Below the pieces are notes generated by a model, which was not told the DNA's origin, ran no database searches, and saw nothing but the letters and a program-made list of their open reading frames with translations. From contig CAMBZZ010000008.1 of the NCBI GenBank assembly GCA_945872615.1, positions 1-60,106 of the forward strand: 60,106 nucleotides of DNA. Direction: 5' to 3'. Positions 41,560 through 50,625 of this stretch are shown piece after piece. The DNA comes from an uncultured Clostridia bacterium (GTDB taxonomy: Bacteria > Bacillota > Clostridia > Christensenellales > UBA3700). The stretch's first letter is position 1; every line of letters begins with the position of its first letter. Both the position numbers and the translations under genes were made by a program.

Positions 41560-43023
41560 ATGAAAACGGTTTTTCTTGCAATCAATTCTCAATACGTGCA
41601 TACTTTGCTTGCGCCTAGGTATCTCAAAGCCAACAGCCCTTTGGAGGTAGAAATCATCGAGACCAACGTCAACACTCAGTTGTCTACGCTCTTTGCTCAG
41701 TTGTATAGCCTCAAGCCCGACGTGGTAGCGATAAGTTGCTATATCTTCAATATCGCCTTCGTAGACAGGCTTTTGCAAGACGTCAGACTATATTTGCCTA
41801 AGGTCAAGATAATATTGGGCGGATACGAGGTGGCTTTCGATACCGACAAATATTCCGGAGTAGCCGACTATATCATCAAGGGCGAGGGCGACTTCGTATT
41901 CGGACGGCTCTTGCAAGATATAGAGAGCGGTCGAGGCGAATATCCCAAGATTATCGAAGCGGGGCAGGTGGATAGGCTCGACGATATAGTCAGTCCTTAC
42001 GATGACGAGTACGCCTCTATGGGCGACACGAGGATATTGTATATGGAGAGCAGTAGGGGCTGTCCTTATAGGTGCAGTTATTGCATGTCGGGCGGGACCA
42101 AACCACGCACCTTTTCTCTGGAGAGGACCTTCGACGACTATCGCAAGTTGATGAAATATAATCCTCGTCAAATCAAAATGGTAGACCGTACCTTCAACTT
42201 TGACGTCAAGAGAGCCACCGAAATCTTTGCTTGGCTCATAGACAATTACGGCGAGAGCAACACCAATTTTCACTTCGAGATGGCACCCGAGCTCTTTGAC
42301 GAAGAGATGTTTGCCACCCTCGCCAGAGCTAAAAAGGGCTTGTTCCAATTCGAGATAGGTGTGCAGTCTTTCAATAGCAAGACGCTCTCCGCCGTGGGTA
42401 GGAACGCCAACGTGGAGAGGATTGCTAGCAACCTCGCTCGGCTCAAAGCAATGGGCAATATCCATATCCATACCGACCTTATCGCAGGTCTGCCTCACGA
42501 GGATTACGACAGCTTCGTCAAGGGCTTTGACAGACTATACGAGATGGGCGGAGATTGCCTACAACTCGGCTTCCTTAAAGTGCTCAAAGGCTCTAGGTTG
42601 GCTAGCGAGGGCGAGGGGTACACGGTAGGTACTTTGCCACCTTACGAAATCGTATCTTCGCCTTACTTGACGTATGACCAAATATTGCAACTCAAGACTT
42701 GCGAAAGCGCGCTGGAGAGGTATCACAATAGTGGAAGATTTAAGACCTGTATCGACTTTTTGATACCAAAATACTATTCGCCGTACGCATTCTTTTACTC
42801 TCTCGGGCAGTATATCGCCACTCGACGCGGCGAGCAAACGGCAATCTCCGCTACCGCTCAATGCGACCTATTGTGGCAAGACGTGTACGACAATCCACCG
42901 CCAATCCTCGACGACGAGCAATCGAAATCAGACTTTTTCAACCGCCTCGAAGAGTGTATTCAAACAGACTTCAAGCTAAGCGGCAACGCCCGCAAGTGGC
43001 ACCGTCACGACAACAAAAACTGA
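41560..43023 (+). CDS. B12-binding-like radical SAM protein with DUF4080
   Basis: A 487-residue enzyme of unknown substrate. The N-terminal ~140 residues are a cobalamin-binding-like domain (NSQYVHTLLAPRYLK opening, ILGGYEVAF), without the classical D-x-H-x2-G motif. The radical SAM core follows with C-x3-C-x2-C in SSRGCPYRCSYCMSG (about residues 167-181). The C-terminal region looks like DUF4080. The opening MKTVFLAINSQYVH is the normal family start, so the absence of a leader is meaningful. Followed by a terminator. Confidence 0.88.
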   Translation: MKTVFLAINSQYVHTLLAPRYLKANSPLEVEIIETNVNTQLSTLFAQLYSLKPDVVAISCYIFNIAFVDRLLQDVRLYLPKVKIILGGYEVAFDTDKYSGVADYIIKGEGDFVFGRLLQDIESGRGEYPKIIEAGQVDRLDDIVSPYDDEYASMGDTRILYMESSRGCPYRCSYCMSGGTKPRTFSLERTFDDYRKLMKYNPRQIKMVDRTFNFDVKRATEIFAWLIDNYGESNTNFHFEMAPELFDEEMFATLARAKKGLFQFEIGVQSFNSKTLSAVGRNANVERIASNLARLKAMGNIHIHTDLIAGLPHEDYDSFVKGFDRLYEMGGDCLQLGFLKVLKGSRLASEGEGYTVGTLPPYEIVSSPYLTYDQILQLKTCESALERYHNSGRFKTCIDFLIPKYYSPYAFFYSLGQYIATRRGEQTAISATAQCDLLWQDVYDNPPPILDDEQSKSDFFNRLEECIQTDFKLSGNARKWHRHDNKN

Positions 43024-43044
43024 GCCGAAAGGCTCTCTTTTTTA
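43022..43044 (+). terminator. Terminator of the radical SAM gene
   Basis: GAGCC-GAAA-GGCTC begins at the stop codon itself and is followed by TCTTTTTTTATT. Confidence 0.85.
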
Positions 43045-43260
43045 TTCAAAGTGGCTATTGCAATAAGTAATAATATGTGCTACCATAGATTTAAGAGGCG
43101 ATAGCGTGACTTGACGCGCAAAAGCATAATACCGAAATAAGATAGTATAAAATAACAAAGACGTTGTCGGTGACAAACAAGACGTGCTTATTCCAAGATA
43201 TAGAAAAAAGAAATTGTTACAGTGGCTCGATAGTTTAAACTAAAATAATAAGGTGAATTT

Positions 43261-44124
43261 ATGTCGGAAAAAGCAAATAAAGTATTTAGATTTCTTATGA
43301 AACTCGCGAGAATTGGCGCAGTATGCTCAATACTTGTTATTGTCATCGGCATCGCTTGTCTATTTTTTATTGGAATGGAACCGAGATACAGTGATGAGTT
43401 GTCTTATTACGATTTGACAAGCGAGATAGAAGAAAGTTGCATATTAAATTTTTGCGACGAAATTGACGAGGATAATATTATCGACCAAGACGAATACGGC
43501 AGAATACTCTTATCTTCGGGCAATATCGCCGAGCGAAACTCTATTTCGACGCAAGACACCGTAGTAGCATATATGGTTTTGTTGCGCTCGGGTGGTTATC
43601 AATACTTCAAGCATCTCCCTAAAGTAGATTATTTCGTTGCCTATGAAGACAACACCGATAGCGAAGAGTTTAGGCAATTTCTAGAGGACAATCATTGGGG
43701 CGAAGAACTGTCCGCTACGATAGACCAATACGTGTCTTTCGGCTATCCCTATCACTTGATGGATAGAGAGTTGCTTGATTCTCACGCAGACTTCAAATAT
43801 AGCGAATACGTCGACGGGGCATACGACTACGTCAAGCAAAATATATCTGCCGACATAGTAAAACTCAATACAATTCAAAGTTACAAGGATTACAAGTTGA
43901 TGAGCGCGTATATCAACAAGGACGACGGCAATCTCTACGTGGTGATTAGCGACTGCAACGACCTTGACAATATCACTTATTCCAATCATCTCATCAGATA
44001 CGACCACTTCCGCGAGGACTTGGAGAGTGTCAAGGAGACAGTCGATTGGGTCAACGAATGTAAGATTTTTGACAAGGAGTGGAATTGCGTCTACGAACAA
44101 GGTATGGACGCAATAAGGAGATAA
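43261..44124 (+). CDS. Membrane-anchored protein of unknown family, paralogue 1
   Basis: A 287-residue protein with one N-terminal membrane helix (about residues 16-37) and an acidic soluble domain. AAGGTG precedes the ATG. It shares several blocks with the next gene: DEYGRILLSSGNIAE, HLPKVDYFVAYEDNTDSEEF, QFLEDNHWGEE and QYVSFGYPY. No known domain is recognised. The two genes are adjacent and in the same direction, so they are a tandem duplication. Confidence 0.75.
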   Translation: MSEKANKVFRFLMKLARIGAVCSILVIVIGIACLFFIGMEPRYSDELSYYDLTSEIEESCILNFCDEIDEDNIIDQDEYGRILLSSGNIAERNSISTQDTVVAYMVLLRSGGYQYFKHLPKVDYFVAYEDNTDSEEFRQFLEDNHWGEELSATIDQYVSFGYPYHLMDRELLDSHADFKYSEYVDGAYDYVKQNISADIVKLNTIQSYKDYKLMSAYINKDDGNLYVVISDCNDLDNITYSNHLIRYDHFREDLESVKETVDWVNECKIFDKEWNCVYEQGMDAIRR

Positions 44125-44965
44125 ATGTACAAACCTAAGAAAACGACGATACAAGTTTGGCTGATTATTATAGATAGTCTCGATAATAGTCGGATTTTTT
44201 CTCACGCTTGCCAGACTTTTGGGAGGACCGAAAAGGACTTTTGCAGACCAAGCATACGAAGAATTCGGCATCTTTGATATAAGGTGGGATTGCTCGATTG
44301 TTGACAAAGACGAATACGGCAGAATATTGGTAAGTAGTGGTAATATTGCTCAAAAATCCAAACCAACCGAAGGGCAAGTAGTCATGTCTATAGACACGGG
44401 CTCGCAGATAAGTACCGTTACCGGCAAAAGTTGTATCATCATATACTCAATATTTTTGACGGATAAAGACAAGCAAAAAGAAAAGCATTTGCCTGACGTG
44501 TACTACTACGTAGCCTATGACAACGATACCAAAAGTGATGAGTTTAAGCAATTTTTAGCAGACAATAATTGGGGGCAAGACCCGTCGTCGACCATGGAGA
44601 GATACGTTTCGTTTAGCTATGCAGAGGAGCAAGCGGAAGCAAACGACGAAAATTATCGTAAGTATTGGAAATATAGAGAAAAGGTATATGACGACATCTA
44701 CAACCCGCTAAATCACTTGCTAATCAAAGAAAACTGCTATGTAGACAGTACCAATCAAGTAGTGATTGCCTTTTATATCGATACTTTTGACAAAACTCTA
44801 AACGCCGTGGCGGTAGATTGCCAAGACGAGGACAATCTCGTATTTATTCATCGTAAGTTTGAGTACGCCGACCTTGCTAAGCAAATAGAAAGTTTCAAAC
44901 AAGAGGTAGGGTATAATAATTGCGCCGTAGTGTATGACGCCGAGTGGAACAAGTTGGCTCGATAG
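44125..44965 (+). pseudogene. Membrane-anchored protein of unknown family, paralogue 2, frameshifted
   Basis: A second copy of the unknown family. An AAGGAG site and ATG at 44125 open a frame MYKPKKTTIQVWLIII that shifts near 44165-44176. Skipping one base there joins it to VSIIVGFFLTLARLLGGPKRT, completing the membrane anchor, and on to DKDEYGRILVSSGNIAQ, HLPDVYYYVAYDNDTKSDEF and RYVSFSY, which match paralogue 1. Without correction only the soluble part (from about 44219) is readable and it lacks a good start. Inactivating mutation and sequencing error are both possible. Confidence 0.75.
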
Positions 44966-44987
44966 AAAATAGACGGTAGCAATATTT

Positions 44988-45014
44988 CCCCACGCAAGAC
45001 GTGGGGATTTTTTT
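44988..45014 (+). terminator. Terminator after the paralogue pair
   Basis: CCCCACG (44988-44994) and CGTGGGG (45000-45006) form a 7-bp GC-rich stem, followed by ATTTTTTTG. Confidence 0.9.
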
Positions 45015-45033
45015 GCAATTTTTTCAAAAACTA

Positions 45034-45062
45034 TTGACAAGGATAAAAAACGAGAATATAAT
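45034..45062 (+). promoter_or_regulatory. Consensus promoter of the metal-efflux operon
   Basis: TTGACA (45034-45039) and TATAAT (45057-45062) are 17 bases apart. The predicted start is at about 45069, next to the inverted repeat at 45070-45087. Confidence 0.88.
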
Positions 45063-45069
45063 AACAATA

Positions 45070-45087
45070 GTTGAGCAGTTATTCAAC
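45070..45087 (+). promoter_or_regulatory. Probable ArsR/SmtB-type operator
   Basis: GTTGA-N8-TCAAC lies at the predicted start of transcription. The core TTGAGCAGTTATTCAA resembles SmtB/CzrA-type sites (TGAACA...TGTTCA-like), so the downstream regulator probably represses its own operon until metal binds. Confidence 0.7.
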
Positions 45088-45119
45088 TGTTGTTCGAATA
45101 AAAGAAAGGAAGTATAGAA

Positions 45120-45482
45120 ATGGAAAAATTTAACGAAGAAGAAGTATGCCAATGCTCTCACGTGCACGACGAGGCGGTAGCCAACGCGTCGAGCCATATG
45201 CCGAGCGAAGACGAACTATACGAAGTTGCGGAATTGTTTAAGGTATTCGGCGATAGCACGAGGGTGAGAATTTTGGCGGGTCTATTTAGTCAAGAGATGT
45301 GCGTTTGCGACATTGCCTCGTTGCTAGGTATGACCAAGTCGGCTATATCGCACCAGCTGAGGGTGCTCAGGCAGACCAAACTCGTCAAGAGCAGAAAGAG
45401 TGGCAAAGAGGTCTTCTATAGTTTGGCGGACGACCATATCAAGAGCATTTTTGCCCTTGCAATAGAACATATCAACGAATAA
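45120..45482 (+). CDS. ArsR/SmtB-family metal-responsive repressor
   Basis: A 120-residue winged-helix repressor that should leave DNA on binding Zn, Cd, Pb or similar. It has two possible metal sites: an N-terminal Cys/His site (EEVCQCSHVHDE) working with Cys in MCVCDIASLLG, as in CadC; and a complete C-terminal D-x-H-x10-H-x2-E motif (DDHIKSIFALAIEHINE), as in SmtB/CzrA. The recognition helix is MTKSAISHQLRVLRQTKLV. AAAGGAAG precedes the ATG. First gene of the efflux operon. Confidence 0.92.
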   Translation: MEKFNEEEVCQCSHVHDEAVANASSHMPSEDELYEVAELFKVFGDSTRVRILAGLFSQEMCVCDIASLLGMTKSAISHQLRVLRQTKLVKSRKSGKEVFYSLADDHIKSIFALAIEHINE

Positions 45483-45508
45483 AATTTACACGAAAAAGGA
45501 GAAAAAGT

Positions 45509-45724
45509 ATGAAAAGAGTGTATCGTGTCAACAATCTTTGTTGCGGAAATTGTGCAAGAAAAATAGAAGAAAAGATAGCCGCTTCGGACGGCGTGCAAGA
45601 GTGCAGACTCAACTTTATGACTTTGCGCCTCACCATAGTCAGCGAAGACGGCAGAGAGGACGAAGTTTTGGAAAATGCCAAAAAAATCGCCAAAAAGATA
45701 GAGCCGGAGTGTGAAATAGTATGA
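45509..45724 (+). CDS. Heavy-metal-associated (HMA) domain metallochaperone
   Basis: A 71-residue single HMA domain with the metal-binding motif in NNLCCGNCARKIEE (C-x2-C preceded by an extra Cys) and a ferredoxin-like fold pattern. AAAAGGAG precedes the ATG. It overlaps the ATPase start by four bases (ATGA). It probably takes the place of the N-terminal HMA domain missing from the ATPase. Confidence 0.88.
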   Translation: MKRVYRVNNLCCGNCARKIEEKIAASDGVQECRLNFMTLRLTIVSEDGREDEVLENAKKIAKKIEPECEIV

Positions 45725-47571
45725 CCAAACAGCAAAAGCAACTGACAAGAATTATCGTTGCGGTAGTTTTGCTTGCCGTGATGATGATACTCACGCGTTT
45801 CGTCGAGGTAAACGTCATTGTTCAAGCGCTGTGCTATCTGGTTGCGTATCTTCTCGTAGGCGTAGACGTCGTTTGGCGAGCCGTAAAAGGGATATTCAGA
45901 GGTCAATGGCTGGATGAAAACTTTTTGATGACGGTAGCCACAATCGGTGCGTTTATCATCGGAGATTACGCCGAAGCCGTGGCGGTAATGGCGTTTTATC
46001 AAGTGGGCGAATATTTTCAAGACAAAGCCGTCGGCAAAGCTCGCAAGTCGATAGGTGATCTCGTTGCCGTGCAGAGCAATACAGCCACCGTGATAAAGGG
46101 CGGAGAATACGTCGTCGTGGATAGTGAAGAGGTGGAGATAGGCGACATGTTGCTCGTTCGCAAGGGCGAGGCAATACCCGTTGACGGCATTTTGGCAGAC
46201 GAATACGCAATGCTCGATTGCAAGGCTTTGACGGGCGAGAGCGTGCCCGTGGACGTGTCAAAAAACGCAGAGGTGCTCAGCGGTAGCGTCAATGTGGGAG
46301 ATGCCTTCGTTATGCAAGCCACCAAAGCTTTTGAGGACAGTACGGTAGCCAAGATATTGGAATTGGTCGAAAACGCCTCCGACAAAAAGGCAAAGACGGA
46401 AAAATTTATCTCCAAATTCGCCCGCATTTACACCCCCGTCGTAGTGGGATTGGCGGTGCTTATATCGATAATTCCGCCAATCGTGGACGGAGAGTGGAAG
46501 ACTTGGGTTATCCGCGGACTTACCTTTTTGACGGTATCTTGTCCTTGCGCTCTCGTCATATCCATACCGCTGACCTTCTTTGCGGGTATAGGGGCGTGCT
46601 CGTCGTGCGGAGTGCTGGTCAAGGGTAGCAACGTCTTGGAGAGCCTGGACAAAGTGCAAGTGGTCGTGTGCGACAAGACGGGTACGCTCACCACGGGTGA
46701 GTTTGGCGTGACGGCGGTAGAGCCTAATGAGCAAGCAGAGCAAATTCTTGCTATTGCGGGGCAAATAGAGAGCGTGAGCAACCACGCCATTGCTAGAGCA
46801 ATAACCAAGGCGAGCGGACAAAAGTCGTGTGAGTGGCAGGTGCAAGAGATAGCGGGCAAGGGCATGTTGGCTAATAAGGACGGTCAAACCGCCGTCGTAG
46901 GTAAGTTAACTCTACTTGCCGAGCAAGGAGTAACTCAGTTGCCTCAAGAAGAAAACGCAGGCGAAATTTTCGTAGCCTTAGACGGTAAATTCTTGGGTAA
47001 AATCGTCGTCAAAGACACAATCAAGTCCAACGCCAAACAGTTCGTAGACGATATGCACGCCTATCGTATCCCCGTAGTTATGTTGACGGGAGATTCGGGT
47101 TATTCCGCCGGGCAAGTGGCAAGTGCCGTTGGCGTAGACGACTACAGATATTCCTTATTACCCGCCCAAAAGGTGGAAGAGATGGAAAAAATTGCTCAAG
47201 ACGGCAAGATCGTAGCCTTCGTCGGCGACGGCATCAACGACGCGCCTTCGCTTATGCGTGCCGACGTGGGTATAGCTATGGGCGGAATAGGTAGCGATAG
47301 TGCGATAGAAAGTAGCGACGTAGTGCTGGTACACGACGACCTTAGCGCAATAGTCAAAGCCAAAAAGATAGCGCGAAAAGTGGCGGCTATTGCCAAGCAA
47401 AATATAGTATTTGCCTTGGCTGTCAAGGTGCTGGCGTTGATTTTGTCGGCGCTTGGCTTGGTAGGCATGTGGATAGCCGTCATTGCCGACGTAGGAGTGG
47501 CGTTGGTAGCCATTGCCAACGCAATGAGGGCGGGGCGAGTAGGCGTCAAACCGCTGAGAGACGTCAAATAA
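45721..47571 (+). CDS. Heavy-metal P1B-type ATPase (Zn/Cd/Pb exporter type)
   Basis: A 616-residue membrane pump that exports metal using ATP. The transmembrane metal site is CPC in TVSCPCALVISIPL, the phosphorylation site DKTGTLTTGEF, the actuator LTGESVPVD, and the hinge VGDGINDAPSL. About eight helices are present. There is no N-terminal HMA or His-rich domain, unlike most CadA/ZntA pumps; the free HMA protein encoded just upstream fills that role. The CPC motif with the SmtB-like regulator favours Zn/Cd/Pb over copper. A terminator follows. Confidence 0.93.
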   Translation: MTKQQKQLTRIIVAVVLLAVMMILTRFVEVNVIVQALCYLVAYLLVGVDVVWRAVKGIFRGQWLDENFLMTVATIGAFIIGDYAEAVAVMAFYQVGEYFQDKAVGKARKSIGDLVAVQSNTATVIKGGEYVVVDSEEVEIGDMLLVRKGEAIPVDGILADEYAMLDCKALTGESVPVDVSKNAEVLSGSVNVGDAFVMQATKAFEDSTVAKILELVENASDKKAKTEKFISKFARIYTPVVVGLAVLISIIPPIVDGEWKTWVIRGLTFLTVSCPCALVISIPLTFFAGIGACSSCGVLVKGSNVLESLDKVQVVVCDKTGTLTTGEFGVTAVEPNEQAEQILAIAGQIESVSNHAIARAITKASGQKSCEWQVQEIAGKGMLANKDGQTAVVGKLTLLAEQGVTQLPQEENAGEIFVALDGKFLGKIVVKDTIKSNAKQFVDDMHAYRIPVVMLTGDSGYSAGQVASAVGVDDYRYSLLPAQKVEEMEKIAQDGKIVAFVGDGINDAPSLMRADVGIAMGGIGSDSAIESSDVVLVHDDLSAIVKAKKIARKVAAIAKQNIVFALAVKVLALILSALGLVGMWIAVIADVGVALVAIANAMRAGRVGVKPLRDVK

Positions 47572-47614
47572 ACCTAACGATACGATTGGCAAGTCACGAC
47601 TGCTATATAAGTTT

Positions 47615-47643
47615 CGTCCCCCCAGAAAGGGGGACGATTTTTG
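47615..47643 (+). terminator. Terminator of the metal-efflux operon
   Basis: CGTCCCCC and GGGGGACG form an 8-bp stem around CAGAAA, followed by ATTTTTGCG. Confidence 0.85.
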
Positions 47644-47745
47644 CGCTTTAGAGGCAATTTTGTCGGAGCATTGCGGGTGCTTTGAGTGTAAAAAATAATA
47701 ATAGGTGGTTTTTTGGGAAATTTGTGCTAAAATGTCACAATAGCC

Positions 47746-47774
47746 TTGACTTTTTTTTATACTTATTTTATCAT
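47746..47774 (+). promoter_or_regulatory. Promoter of the ilv operon
   Basis: TTGACT (47746-47751) and TATCAT (47769-47774) are 17 bases apart, about 27 bases before ilvB. No T-box or leader-peptide attenuator is visible between it and the gene. Confidence 0.65.
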
Positions 47775-47800
47775 ATTATGTAAGTAAATTAGGAGTAATT

Positions 47801-49459
47801 ATGAAAATCAACGGTTCTCAAGTTATTGTCGAAACGCTTATCGAACAAGGCGTAGACACTATTTTCGGTTATCCGGGTGGCTCGGTACTCAACATATACG
47901 ACGCTTTGTATCTCAATAGGGAGCGTATTACTCACGTTATCACCGCTCACGAGCAAGGTGCTGCACATGCGGCAGACGGCTATGCGAGAGCTACGGGCAA
48001 GGTGGGCGTTTGTCTTGCTACTTCGGGTCCGGGAGCTACCAACCTCGTCACGGGTATTGCTACGGCATATATGGACAGCGTGCCTATGGTTGCCATTACG
48101 GGCAACGTCGGTCAGAGTTTGATTGGACTAGATTCTTTCCAAGAAGTATATATTGCGGGCATAGTTATGCCTATCACCAAACATAGTTTTGTCGTCAGGA
48201 ACGTGGACGAATTGCACGAGACTTTGAGAGAAGCCTTCCGCATTGCCATGAGTGGCAGACCTGGTCCCGTTCTCGTGGATATTCCTAAGGACATCACCGC
48301 GGCTATGACGGAGTTTACCGCTATGCCTAAGGTAGAGCCAACCCCTGCGGTTGCGCCTAATGCCAAGTCTATCGAGCAAGCCGTTACTCTTATCAACCAA
48401 GCTAAGAGACCTGCCGTTTTGTTCGGCGGCGGCGTAGGGCTTAGCGGAGCGGAAAAAGAACTGTTAGAGTTTATCAATAAGGCGGAGATTCCTGCTTGCC
48501 ACACCCTTATGGCAGCGGGTGTTTTGGGCTACGGCGAGAGACTCAATCTCGGACTTGTAGGCATGCACGGCTCTATGTCGGCGGGCAAAACGCTTGCTAA
48601 TGCAGACTTAGTCATTGCGATAGGCACGCGTTTTAGCGACAGAGTTGCAACGGACAAAGAGCATTTTGCCACCAAAGCTCAAATCATACATATCGACATC
48701 GACGCTGCGGAAATCAACAAAAACGTACCTTGCGACTGCGCCGTCATCGGCGACGTCAAAGACGCGCTCAACGCAATGCTCCCTAATATAGACAAGGCGG
48801 AGCACAAAGAGTGGCTGGTTCAGATAGACGAGTGGAAGAAGTTTGACTACAAGCCTAAGGACATCGAGGGCGTGCTCAGACCTCACCAAGTTATGCAAGC
48901 AATCAACGAGGCAATCGGCGAAGACGGCATCATCGTCACCGACGTAGGTCAACACCAAATGTGGGCTGCTCAATACGGCAAGAGAGTCAAACCTCGTTCT
49001 TTTCTCACTTCGGGAGGTCTCGGTACGATGGGTTACGGCTACGGCGCGGCTATAGGAGCACAGTACGCTTTTCCTAATCGCAAAGTTGCGCTATGCACGG
49101 GCGACGGTTGTTTTCATATGAATCTCAACGAGCTATGCACCAGCGTCAAATATAATTTACCTGTGGTTACTATCGTATTCAACAACCAAGTTTTGGGTAT
49201 GGTAAGACAATGGCAGACGCAGTTCTACGGCAAGAGATATTCTTCCACCACGCTCGAGAGAGCGACCGACTACGTTGCGCTCGCCGAGGCTTTCGGTGCG
49301 GTAGGATTTAGAGCCACCACCTTAGAGGAGTTGCAAGACGCGCTCGCTAAGGCTTTTGACAGTCATAGACCTTGCGTCATCGACGCGGTAATCGATAGAG
49401 ACGAAAAGGTATTGCCTATGATTCCTGCGGGAAAAACTATAGACGAAATTATTATGTAA
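47801..49459 (+). CDS. ilvB: Acetolactate synthase large subunit
   Basis: Condenses two pyruvates (or pyruvate and 2-oxobutyrate) in valine, leucine and isoleucine synthesis. The 552-residue ThDP enzyme has the activating Glu in THVITAHEQGAAHAADGYAR (about residue 47). The motif CLATSGPGATNLVTG follows, and the ThDP-binding GDGCFHMNLNEL...FNNQ lies near 430-465. AGGAG precedes the ATG. No ilvN regulatory subunit is encoded in this operon. ilvC follows by 27 bases. Confidence 0.96.
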   Translation: MKINGSQVIVETLIEQGVDTIFGYPGGSVLNIYDALYLNRERITHVITAHEQGAAHAADGYARATGKVGVCLATSGPGATNLVTGIATAYMDSVPMVAITGNVGQSLIGLDSFQEVYIAGIVMPITKHSFVVRNVDELHETLREAFRIAMSGRPGPVLVDIPKDITAAMTEFTAMPKVEPTPAVAPNAKSIEQAVTLINQAKRPAVLFGGGVGLSGAEKELLEFINKAEIPACHTLMAAGVLGYGERLNLGLVGMHGSMSAGKTLANADLVIAIGTRFSDRVATDKEHFATKAQIIHIDIDAAEINKNVPCDCAVIGDVKDALNAMLPNIDKAEHKEWLVQIDEWKKFDYKPKDIEGVLRPHQVMQAINEAIGEDGIIVTDVGQHQMWAAQYGKRVKPRSFLTSGGLGTMGYGYGAAIGAQYAFPNRKVALCTGDGCFHMNLNELCTSVKYNLPVVTIVFNNQVLGMVRQWQTQFYGKRYSSTTLERATDYVALAEAFGAVGFRATTLEELQDALAKAFDSHRPCVIDAVIDRDEKVLPMIPAGKTIDEIIM

Positions 49460-49486
49460 TCAATACATTTATTGGAGGATAAATAA

Positions 49487-50482
49487 ATGATTAAAAAGTA
49501 TTATGATACAGATTGTGATCTCAAAGTTCTTGACGGCAAAACCGTTGCAGTTATCGGTTTCGGCTCCCAAGGACACGCTCATGCAATGAACCTTGCAGAA
49601 AGTGGCGTCAACGTAGTAGTCGGTTTGCGTCCGGGCAGCAAGCACGAAGAAAAGGCTAAGAAAGCAGGTCTTAAGGTTATGCCTGTTTCCGAAGCGGCTA
49701 AGGCGGGCGACTTGGTTATGATGCTCGTTCCTGACGAACTTTGCGCAGATATCTACAACGAGCAAGTTGCACCTTATATGAAAGACGGCGACGTACTCAT
49801 GTTCGCACACGGACTTTCTATTCACTTCAACCTCATCAAGCCTGCAGCCAATATCGACGTAATCATGGTTGCACCTAAGGGACCGGGACACACCGTTCGT
49901 AGCCAATACGTAGAGGGCAAAGGCGTTCCTTCCCTTATCGCTATCCAACAAGACTACACCGGCAAGGCAAAGGATTATGCTTTGGCATACGCCAGCGGCA
50001 TCGGTGCAGGCAGAGCAGGTATCTTGGAGACCACCTTCAGAGAAGAGACCGAGACCGACCTCTTCGGCGAGCAAGCAGTTCTTTGCGGCGGCGTAACGGA
50101 ATTGATGAAAGCAGGTTTCGACACCTTGGTTGAGGCAGGTTATGCGCCTGAGATGGCATACTTCGAGTGTATCCATGAGATGAAACTCATCGTTGACCTC
50201 ATCAACAGCGGCGGATTCGGCAAGATGAGATATTCTATCTCCAACACCGCAGAATACGGCGACTATCGCACGGGTAAGAGACTTATCACCGAAGAGACCC
50301 GTAAAGAGATGAAACAAGTTCTTAGAGAGATCCAAGACGGTACTTTCGTAAGCGAATGGATGACCGAGAATAAGAGCGGCAGATGCGCTCACTTCCTCGC
50401 AACCCGTCGTCTCGAAGCAGAGCATCCACTCGAAAAGGTGGGCGCAGAATTGCGTGAGATGATGAGCTGGCTCAAGAAATAA
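49487..50482 (+). CDS. ilvC: Ketol-acid reductoisomerase
   Basis: Isomerises and reduces acetolactate or acetohydroxybutyrate. The 331-residue class I enzyme has the nucleotide-binding [19 protein letters not shown] and a specificity loop [17 protein letters not shown] typical of NADPH enzymes. It also shows [17 protein letters not shown] and the Glu-rich metal site [21 protein letters not shown] precedes the ATG. Confidence 0.97.
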   Translation: MIKKYYDTDCDLKVLDGKTVAVIGFGSQGHAHAMNLAESGVNVVVGLRPGSKHEEKAKKAGLKVMPVSEAAKAGDLVMMLVPDELCADIYNEQVAPYMKDGDVLMFAHGLSIHFNLIKPAANIDVIMVAPKGPGHTVRSQYVEGKGVPSLIAIQQDYTGKAKDYALAYASGIGAGRAGILETTFREETETDLFGEQAVLCGGVTELMKAGFDTLVEAGYAPEMAYFECIHEMKLIVDLINSGGFGKMRYSISNTAEYGDYRTGKRLITEETRKEMKQVLREIQDGTFVSEWMTENKSGRCAHFLATRRLEAEHPLEKVGAELREMMSWLKK

Positions 50483-50492
50483 AGGCTATTGT

Positions 50493-50519
50493 TCAAGTCG
50501 CCCTATTAGGGCGACTTGA
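50493..50519 (+). other. Strong hairpin between ilvC and ilvD
   Basis: TCAAGTCGCCCTA and TAGGGCGACTTGA form a 13-bp stem around one base. No T run follows, so it is more likely a transcript-stabilising or processing structure, or a partial terminator, than a full stop. It sits inside the 143-base ilvC-ilvD gap. Confidence 0.65.
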
Positions 50520-50625
50520 TATATACCCGTATGGGGAACTACGGCGTTTTTACGCCAAAATAAATTGGTCGGACACAATGCTAGGTAGCTATTGTGTTTT
50601 TGCATTTTTGACAAAAGGAGTATTT

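Noticed and set aside
47644..47745. T-box or leader-peptide attenuator upstream of ilvB
   Set aside because: Neither the T-box core sequence nor a short branched-chain-rich ORF with a terminator is present.
49469..50425. 318-residue minus-strand open frame opposite ilvC
   Set aside because: Shadow of ilvC; no independent support.
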